NCBI GenBank assembly: GCA_037042185.1
Contig: JAXQJY010000032.1
Location: 1,736,001 to 1,800,000, forward strand
Length of the DNA: 64,000 nucleotides
Origin: Sordariomycetes sp. S80-01Y
Lineage: Eukaryota > Ascomycota > Sordariomycetes
Reading direction: 5' to 3'
A program made the position numbers and the translations under genes. Below the pieces are notes generated by a model. It was not told where the DNA came from. It did no database searches and was given only the letters and a program-made list of their open reading frames with translations. Positions 56,797-64,000 of this stretch are shown piece by piece (position 1 is the stretch's first letter; each line of letters opens with the position of its first letter).

Positions 56797-57371
56797 GGTG
56801 GCTCGCAGCGCGTGAGGAAGGTGGTGAACAGGACAGTCGGGAGCTGCCAGAGCTGAATGATGGGAGGCTGGCGGTGAGGATTGGAGGTACAGTGCAGTGC
56901 AGTTGGAGCTGGAGCTTGAGCTTGGGGGGGATGCGGGGCGCCGAGTGCCTGCCAGGCCACTGCATCTGTGCTACCTACCCGATCCCCCACAGCGGTGATG
57001 GCGACGTCATTGGCCAGCTGCGAGGCGCGGGCAACAGATCCGAGTCGGCAACAGGCTTCCAGATCAGTGTCAACAAGCTAGCAGTTCAGTCACAAGCACT
57101 AACAGACATGGGATCATGTGCGCATTATTCATAAACTCTAGGCTTAACTTCAAAGGTCTGGTCAACGAAGTGTAGCATGTCTCCATTGCTCAAACCCGCC
57201 ACATCAGTTGTACCACTCCAATTCCTCGACGTGCTCTTGAGTCGCATCAGCTTCCGTTTCGGGGAACGGACTCGTTGGCTTGTCGCAGAGGAGAGGGCGC
57301 TTCCCTGCCGATGCCTCCATTCTGGCTGCCGGAGCTCAAAGTAGTGCCATATGGTCTATCGGTCTGCGGGA
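56797..57371. other. Intergenic region upstream of VPS33
   Basis: 575 bp with the VPS33 promoter and the 3' flank of the UBE2W-like gene, both on the minus strand. No other gene is evident. Confidence 0.55.
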
Positions 57372-57903
57372 TCAAACAGTGTTGTCGTCGTACATGAACT
57401 CAATATCCCTCGGCCGCCGCGTGTTCCCTCTGACAAATTCCTCATCACCCTCTGGTCTCTCATTGCGTGTATTGCTCGTCAACATGCTTTGGATGCTCAT
57501 GCAGACACTCTGTGCGCTCTGAACGGGACTCCATCCTTGAGAGCCAAGGAGGTCTAGACAGATGATGCCGTTCGAATATACGTGGGGATGTACCGGAATC
57601 GGTCGGTCTTTGAGGTTCTCGAAAACGACTTCGGGCGGCTCTGCGGAATGAGTTAGCCACCTGTTGGGATCTAAAGTGATGCTACGCACCTATTGGGTAC
57701 GCCTTGGGAAAACGGAAGCGTAACCGATGGATCTGGCCTTTGTAGATGGGATTCTCGTCCAGCACCCTGATGTCAAACGTCCAGTCACTGATGTTGCCCT
57801 CGCCCTCGCCGGACGAAACCAGCTCGACACCGGGGGGCAATCCATCGTTCTTGATTTTCCCAAGCTCCTTCAACAGCCGCTTCCCGCTCATCGCCGCCGC
57901 CAT
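57372..57903 (-). CDS. UBE2W-like ubiquitin-conjugating enzyme E2
   Basis: Two minus-strand exons (57903-57690, 57640-57372; 49-nt phase-1 intron) encode 160 aa, close to human UBE2W (151). The UBC fold shows KRLLKELGKIKNDGLPPGVEL, the conserved FRFPKAYPIEPPEVVFE joined across the intron, and the active-site Cys in HPHVYSNGIICLDLL. After it come WSPVQSAQSVCMSIQSML and a short C-terminal tail (FMYDDNTV). The HPHVYSNG-ICL context, in place of the usual HPNI, and the short tail point to the UBE2W group, which can attach ubiquitin to protein N-termini. Fission yeast Ubc16 is, as I recall, a related fungal member. A second Met at residue 5 could also be used. Confidence 0.9.
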
Positions 57904-58880
57904 GGTGGGCGTGGGTGAAGGTACGCGAAGTCAGTCGGACGGCGTGCACGTCGGGTCGTCGATATCGAGCGTCGGAGGGTAAGAATCGGAGCTGCGATAT
58001 TGGAAACGGTATTTCGGAATGCGAACGCGAAGTGGGAAAGTTATGGATGGTCAAGAAGCCGAGTGACAGAAGAAAAGAGGGCCGGGTTGCTGATGAGGCT
58101 GAACAACTGTGTCCGGCTTGGAGCTTGGGTGCCAGGCGCCGCCAGGCGCTAACAGAACGCGGGGCAGGGCCACATCGCATTTGCATGACGGGCGGTCGAT
58201 CTTATAGATGGTGCAAGATATGGGTGTCACCGTATCGCATTTTGCAAGTACACACGTGTCACCGTAAGCCACAGTCATCTGCTCCATGATGCTTGTTTCT
58301 GAATCACGAAATCCCCTTAGCATTGGCTTGTCGTGCTGATGGGAGGTCAAACTTGGCTTGTTCCGCCATCTTGTTCCAGGGTCCATCCATGTGTCAGACG
58401 AGAGCCGGAGCTATGAGGGGAGTGGCCAAATTCCGGATCAAGACGTTTGCTTTTTGGATATTGTCTCAATGCTCTTACTTTTCTTTCACCATTTTTATCT
58501 ACGGGCCGGACGGCTTGACTCCTTGTCACAGGCTCCTTTCTAACCTCGAGCCCAAGACTATTGTTTTGTGGCATGGCCGCAGTTCGAATGAATACATTGG
58601 CACGGCGATGAATGTTGTGACGAGTATGTCGTTGAGCTCGGAGCTTCACTTGGCCACGGCGTTACTAGGATACAGGGGTACTACCCCGAGATCAGGGTAA
58701 GCTCTTTGAGTTTAAACGGTGCCGGCAAGCTGCATGCCACTACAGAAGAACTTGAAATCTAGAGCCCGGCCTAAAACCCCTTATCCGACCAATATATGAG
58801 TAAATGCTTCGGGAGCATGAGTCCTCGCGCTTTCACTCATGTTAACGGAGAGCTTGGCCAGGGCCTCGACCCGGGAACTC
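57904..58880. other. Intergenic region, no gene seen
   Basis: 977 bp between the UBE2W-like promoter and the 3' end of the fructosamine-kinase-like gene. Short overlapping frames such as 57915-58289 and 58293-58700 show no domain or codon pattern worth calling. Confidence 0.5.
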
Positions 58881-60126
58881 TCACTCGTGCGATTCGATAC
58901 CGCTGGGAAACTTGTCGACCAAGGCCTTAGTTCCTTCGACAACACTAGGTACATATCAGTATGCTCGCACGTTGAAGACAGTACACAACTCATCACTTAC
59001 AGCTTGAGGAAAGACTCATCCTGAGGATACAAGGCGGCAGCCTGACAATCAAATCGTCTGAGCACTTTGTTAGCAAGGGCCCCAGATTTCAAGCCGAGAT
59101 GTTCAGATACTCACAAAGCATATAAAGCATTGCGGTCCCAAAAGTCTTCCTCGGGATCGCTTTTACCCACGCCAGGAAGCGAGGTGTACTGCTCGATGTT
59201 CTTCCTCGTGAATCCATTCCGCTCTGGACGCCAGTTGCCAAATTCGTCTTTAAGAGTTAGCTCTAGCCCTTCCTGAAAAATCCCGGAGGAAATATACATT
59301 CGTTGTGCGCAAAGAAGCTGGCAGAGTCAAAGATGACACCGCGACCCGGGCTATCTTTGACAGCCGCTACGTTGCCGCGCCACAGATTGCCATGGACCAG
59401 AGCCGGGGTCAGTTTCCTCCCACCAGTCTCCAGCGGTCGTAGAAGGCGAGGGATGACCTTCTCGAACAATGCAGGAAGCAGCTCTTCTAGCGCTGAGCTA
59501 GGACCAGACCGCTCTTCGCGTATCCTGAGAACGTCCTTCATACTAGCGGCGAAGAAAGCCTCCCATGACTCGCACCAGTCGTTTTTCTGGGGTAGATTGC
59601 CGTTGTAGGTGGTGAATTCGAAACCGAATTTCCCGCTTGGCGACTTGTAGCTGTGGAGAGCGGAAAGCTGCTCACATAGGAAATCGATGTCTGGGAGGCT
59701 CTCTTGCAGCTCGTAAAAGGTAAAAATACAGAAATGTAGAGCAGGATCATGGTCGAAGGTGCCAAATGCGATGGGTTTCGGGCAGACCCCCGAGCAAGCT
59801 GTGTCTATAAGTGACGCCGACTCATATTCACCTCTTAGGGACTCGTAGCCGGCCTGGCCGCCAACAACCTACATCTTGTCAGTCAGAACCTCGGGATTCG
59901 ACAGCTCTAGGGCAGACCTTGATGAAGTATTCTACCTCATCTCCTTCAGTATCCTCTACGTCGGCTTTCCAGAAGGTGGCCCCCCAGTTTGAAGGCCTGA
60001 CGCAGTTCTCCTCGAGCGCAAGGACCTTCTCAGCTTCGGGAATGACTACAAGTTTAGCCGAAGTCGAGAGCATATGGTTTGACAAGACTGACCCCTGAGC
60101 AATGTGTTGGTTATTTGCGTGTCCAT
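58881..60126 (-). CDS. Fructosamine/ketosamine-3-kinase family protein
   Basis: Six minus-strand exons: 60126-60093, 60045-59918, 59868-59298, 59247-59115, 59057-59001 and 58944-58881 (introns 47, 49, 50, 57 and 56 nt), giving 328 aa. The N-lobe runs RPSNWGATFWKADVEDTEGD to EYFIKVVGG (ATP-site Lys) and LRGEYESASLI. A family-typical CPKPIAFGTF follows, then the catalytic loop ALVHGNLWRGNVA and FDSASFFAHNEYEFGNWRPER, which are joined by the third intron. The family phosphorylates sugar-derived amines on proteins (deglycation) or small molecules. In homologues the loop reads HGDLWxGN; here the catalytic Asp is Asn (codon at 59386-59388), so kinase activity may be lost or altered. The second intron uses the unusual donor GTCTGC. 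The small first exon is the least certain part. Confidence 0.85.
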
Positions 60127-61923
60127 GTTGTAAGGACAAATAGCAAGTTGGTGGTGTGTCGTTCTTGACAGAAGCAGAGAATGCAGACAGGAAGACAAAA
60201 GCCCTAGAACAAAAGAGGAAAAGGTCAATATTATTACATATTGCGAAGGCATGCTTAGCACGCATGCGGATTGTCTCCATCATATGCATGTTGGTTGACA
60301 TCGCTTTCGACCAGGGATATCAACCGCCAACGACAAGAACGTTTCACCCCTGACGAACCCCTCTCAACGCATGCACGGGTCTTTCCCCGACGATAAGATT
60401 ATTTCCAGAACACCCGACGCTTCCGCCCACTTGAGGATGCTGCCATCGTCAATTTGCTTGACTGCCGGTGCAGGGTTGTGCTCAGAACTTTCCAAAGCGG
60501 CGGTGACAAAAGAGAGGTCGTCCGGCAAGTTCGGGATGCCCCAGACGTGGGACATGGGGGACATTTCGCTGTGCTGGGCAGGGGACTGCGAGAAAAGCCG
60601 GTCGGGCATTTGTAAAGAGATCAAACCCCCACGACGAGCTCGGTAGAGCCACGAGGCTGGCTTTCCTTAGCTCGAGGAAACCCCGATTCCAATGTCCTCG
60701 AGACAGCTCTTGTCATGGGAATAATTGAGCCGGCGGCTGGCCAAGCGTAGCCCCATTCGTAGTCGCGCTCGAAATCTCGTGAAAATGCCATACCGGCATT
60801 CTTTGCATGAATGCTCCTGCAGCCGAGTAATGCCGATTTCTGCAAATGTTTTCACTAGAGCTCGAGGACAGACATCCACAACCTCGCCGGTCGTTCTGGC
60901 CGGATACCGAAACGAGTCCGCCTGAGCTCCGAGTCCGAATCGTCTGCCAAGTGGGGTGCCTCAGAATGTTCAAAGATGACCAGGAAGGGTCGATCAGGAC
61001 TCGAAGCACATTGAGCTGGTCAGGCTCTGGCAGGAACCATCAACGCCGTAGACAGATCGGAACAGAGGTATAGCGCGACGAGTCTCTCGGAGCACGCGAA
61101 CCACATGTTATTCAGCATCTTCGAAAAGGCAGAGGACCAACTGGAGGTGGCGTAGCGTCCCGAGTGACCAGGATCATCTAGAACGGGAACCCGCAAGAGT
61201 CACGGGCATGGGAGGAGGGAGAAGACTGACATGGGGCTCAGGCCAATTGAGGGCCAAGAGTGGCTGGTCTGTAGCCTTACGAGGCGTCAAGGCGTCGAGG
61301 CTCGCTTGGGTCCGGTGATGGTGCGGCACAGCCACATCAGCCTCGATGAAACGCCTGTATGGAGTACGTGGTAGTGCGCAGCAGCTCCACTGGCGCTACC
61401 TCAGCTAGGTACCTACGCGGACCAGAACGCCTGCCAAGACACTGCCATAGACGGTGACGTCCCGCGACGGAGCGCCGCCATTCAGTCGCAAACTTACGGC
61501 CTGAACCCTGTCCACAGCTGGTCACAACTTGAATAAATATAGTCACAGTGAAATTGCACGCGCACGAGCTGATCCATCGTCAGCAAACACACCTGTTGGC
61601 CGTGCATAGGGTACTACTTCAACTTCTCACCTTGTCAGCCCTGGCTGCATTTCTGTCGTCCTCAGGCTGGCCCCCCCTCCCCCTCCTCAACCCGGGGCCT
61701 CCAACACCGGACCTGAATCTTATCACCTAACGCATCCAAGCCACCCTTGTTCCTGATTTCCTTTCTTACTTATACACACCGTCAGCCTCACCTTCAATTT
61801 TCTCCCTTCTTGATTCATTTCTCCAGCTCACCTGTCGCCCCTCAATTTGCGCCAGTTCTAAACTCAGCGCCTCCTACTCGACCGCCGCGTCACCGGCACA
61901 TACCCCGCCATCCATCGGCCACC
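60127..61923. other. Intergenic region with a possible decayed minus-strand gene
   Basis: About 1.8 kb upstream of both the fructosamine-kinase-like gene (minus) and the CaMK gene (plus). Minus-strand frames between about 60364 and 60980 look partly coding (see findings) but no family is recognised. GGTACCT occurs at 61409. The last ~200 bp before 61924 are CT-rich, like a promoter. Confidence 0.45.
60364..60980 (-). other. Possible unidentified or decayed gene
   Basis: One minus-strand frame is open from about 60965 to the stop at 60364 apart from a single TAA near 60668. It contains ordinary-looking protein segments such as YPARTTGEVVDVCPRALVK, HSCKECRYGIFTR and WGIPNLPDDLSFVTAALES. A second overlapping frame (60621-60845) also looks coding. 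I do not recognise a family and cannot fix a start or splice sites. Confidence 0.25.
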
Positions 61924-63353
61924 ATGAGCGGCTGTAGGTTGCCTCCCATCCGAGCTTGAGCTTCGAGCGGCGCAATTGCGATGGTCATTGCGATCGTTCT
62001 GCGACGTGTGACTTTTGTGGCGCAATTGTTCGAGTCAGATTTAGGTCAAGAATGCTAAGAGAATATAGTCGCAGGCATGCTTAACAGGCTGGGCGGCCAG
62101 CCCGAAAGCTACGAGAAAAAGTAGGTAATTACGCGTAAACCTCGAACGAGTCGACTTCAGAACAACGACTGACGATAGTCGCACAGAGCAAAGTATCGAT
62201 TCGGACGAACTCTCGGCGCCGGTACCTATGGCGTCGTTCGCGAAGCTGAAGGCCCTACCGGCAAGGTCGCCGTCAAGATCATCCTCAAGAAGAACGTCAA
62301 GGGAAACGAGAAAATGGTCTACGACGAGCTCAACATGCTCCAACGGCTAAAACACCCCCACATCGTCAAGTTCGTCGACTGGTTCGAGTCGAGGGACAAG
62401 TTCTACATTGTTACCCAGCTGGCGACGGGTGGTGAGCTTTTCGACCGTATCTGCGAGCAGGGCAAGTTCACCGAGAAGGACGCCTCGCAAACAATCAAGC
62501 AGGTGCTCAGCGCCGTTGACTATCTTCACAAGAACGAGGTCGTCCACAGAGGTGAGAAAGGCGCCCCTGGGTTGGTAGTCCGCTCGCTAACGGCGTAGAT
62601 CTGAAACCCGAAAACCTCCTCTACGTAACCCAAGATCCTTCCTCCGAGATTGTACTCGCCGATTTCGGTATCGCCAAGACTCTCGACAACAAGGAAGAGT
62701 CTCTCCAGACCATGGCCGGCTCATTTGGCTACGCCGCTCCCGAAGTCATGGACCGCAAGGGGCACGGAAAGCCGGTCGACATGTGGTCCATGGGTGTCAT
62801 CACCTACACCCTTTTGTGCGGATACTCTCCTTTCCGCAGTGAGAACTTGCGCGATCTCCTGGAGGAGTGCAGCTCCGGTTCAGTCGTCTTCCACGAGCGG
62901 TACTGGAAGGATGTCAGCAGCGACGCGAAGGACTTCATCATGCATCTCATCGTGCCCGAGCCCGAGAAGCGCTGGACCTCCCAACAAGCGCTCTCTCACA
63001 CCTGGCTCAGCGGCCAGACCGCCACCGACCACGACTTGCTTCCTGAGCTGCGCCGTGCTCGCGAGGCGCGCGCCAAGCTCAAGCACGCCATCCTCGCCAT
63101 ATCGCTCAAGAAGCGCATCGCAGCTCTCAAGACTGACGAGTCCGACTCCGAAAGCGATGAGATGGGCGCCGCCGAGGAGGGCATTCCCAGCGCGTCGGGC
63201 GACAAGAAGCCCAAGAACTGGGACAAGGTCAAGGAGGGCGCCGTGTTCCGTGAGGTTGTGCTTGGCGCGGTGAGGGATAAGAAGGCAAAAGAGGAGGCTG
63301 AGGCGGCCGAGAAGGAGCTTCTCGAGCAAGCTGCAAAACGTGACCAGGCTTAG
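61924..63353 (+). CDS. camk-1: Calcium/calmodulin-dependent protein kinase type I
   Basis: Four exons (61924-61933, 62075-62120, 62187-62551, 62599-63353; introns 141, 66 and 47 nt) encode 391 aa. Exon 1 is only 10 nt. The protein starts [19 protein letters not shown] and the kinase domain follows: glycine loop [11 protein letters not shown]-site Lys in [18 protein letters not shown] split by intron 3, DFGIAK, the activation-loop Thr in [15 protein letters not shown], and [17 protein letters not shown]. The C-terminal helix ([21 protein letters not shown] region) is the basic amphipathic stretch expected to be autoinhibitory and to bind calmodulin. Length and sequence order match CaMK-1/Cmk homologues of filamentous ascomycetes, which act in growth, stress and clock-related signalling. 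An acidic, Lys-rich tail ends the protein. Confidence 0.92.
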
Positions 63354-63679
63354 CTGGGAGAAGTTTGAGCGGAGAAAGACTGGGATACCTTAGCTCGAGG
63401 CCTAGGCGGCCTCGTGGCCCGAGAGACATGGTGAATAGGCGAGAGCGTTTCTTCAATCGTCATGAGCAGATTTCCTTGTTTTGGACTGTCATAATATAGT
63501 CATCCTCTTCTCACTCGGTCGCCCGCGATTATCATTACATGTGTCTGTCATATCGCTGCGCGACCTATTCTTGCAAGCTCATCAAACGCCTCCGCGACGA
63601 AAGTCCAACTTTTTGCTGCGTCGCCCAGAACCGAACTCCAAAACATGAAAACAGCTTGCCGGGGTGAGGGCTGGTACCA
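63354..63679. other. Intergenic region between convergent genes
   Basis: 326 bp between the CaMK stop and the stop of the gene at the window's right edge. Only 3' flanks are seen. Confidence 0.5.
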
Positions 63680-64000
63680 TCACTCCATCATGTCCGCGAC
63701 CGCCGCTTCCCGTAACCGCTCATATCTGGCGACGTCGAACCTCGGCCTGGGCTTCCACCCTTCCGTCCTCAACCTCTCGATCCGTCGTCGTATGTCCGCG
63801 GCGCGCATCTCGTCGTTCGACACTGGTGGCGGCGGAGGCGACAAGCTCAAGGATGGTAGGTGAACGGCCGCAATCTGGTGGCGCAATGCCGTCAGCAGCG
63901 ACGTGTGCCGTTGCAGCGACATGGACTGCACGTGAAACGCTGGCGTCTGTACGGGACCCAGAGTCGCCGGCGACAGCTCCAGAGGCTCAACCTCGACGTC
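63680..64000 (-). CDS. C-terminal part of an unidentified protein, runs off the window
   Basis: The minus-strand frame is open from the right edge to the stop at 63680-63682, about 106 codons. It reads through LSPATLGPVQTPAFHV, a Pro run (LSLSPPPPPVS), and ends with a charged helical segment NDEMRAADIRRRIERLRTEGW then RFDVARYERLREAAVADMME. I do not recognise the family. A plus-strand frame at 63645-63863 overlaps it, but it is shorter and has no recognisable feature, so I favour the minus strand. Confidence 0.5.
   Translation of the reverse strand, partial: DVEVEPLELSPATLGPVQTPAFHVQSMSLQRHTSLLTALRHQIAAVHLPSLSLSPPPPPVSNDEMRAADIRRRIERLRTEGWKPRPRFDVARYERLREAAVADMME

Overview
The window comes from a filamentous ascomycete nuclear genome, most likely a Sordariomycete. 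Genes are split by short introns (mostly 46-60 nt, GT...AG, with a CTRAC/CTAAC-like branch site 8-20 nt before the acceptor). The gene set is typical of Pezizomycotina: a Seb1/Msn2-type zinc-finger factor, a C2H2 plus Zn2Cys6 regulator, a Crh-type cell-wall transglycosylase, an LSD1 homologue with a C-terminal HMG box, and a CaMK-I kinase. I see no rRNA, tRNA, CRISPR array, or LTR or other virus-like element.

Layout. 1-5 kb: the 3' part of a membrane protein gene, the mitochondrial tRNA t6A enzyme QRI7, and the proteasome subunit PRE2. 5.8-10.3 kb: a tricalbin (SMP plus C2 domains). 12.2-15.6 kb: a FYVE-RING ubiquitin ligase (PIB1-like) and a divergently transcribed short-chain dehydrogenase. 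17.5-22.6 kb: a C2H2/Zn2Cys6 transcription factor and an alpha/beta hydrolase. 23.2-27.8 kb: an SNF2-type ATPase gene that reads through in one spliced frame except for three in-frame stops, so probably a pseudogene. 29.2-30.2 kb: a zinc-independent MDR oxidoreductase. 32.0-33.7 kb: the Seb1/Msn2-like stress regulator. 33.7-43.2 kb: about 9.5 kb in which I find no credible gene. 43.2-44.4 kb: a GPI-anchored Crh/GH16 enzyme. 45.1-50.1 kb: DNA topoisomerase I and ATP synthase subunit gamma, which share a 571-bp divergent promoter. 50.5-53.9 kb: the LSD1/KDM1 homologue. 54.7-57.9 kb: the Sec1-family protein VPS33 and a UBE2W-like E2. 58.9-60.1 kb: a fructosamine-kinase-family protein. 61.9-63.4 kb: a calcium/calmodulin-dependent kinase. 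At the right edge the 3' end of an unidentified minus-strand gene enters the window.

Most of this is conserved housekeeping content (translation fidelity, proteasome, ER-plasma membrane contacts, endosome/vacuole traffic, chromatin, respiration) with three regulators mixed in. No biosynthetic cluster or clear multi-gene system is visible. The points most worth a second look are the SNF2-like pseudogene whose three stops all fit C-to-T change, the Asn in place of the catalytic Asp of the fructosamine-kinase homologue, the long gene-poor tract beside the Seb1 gene, and several inverted or direct repeats in non-coding DNA. All exon boundaries were derived by hand from splice consensus and frame continuity.
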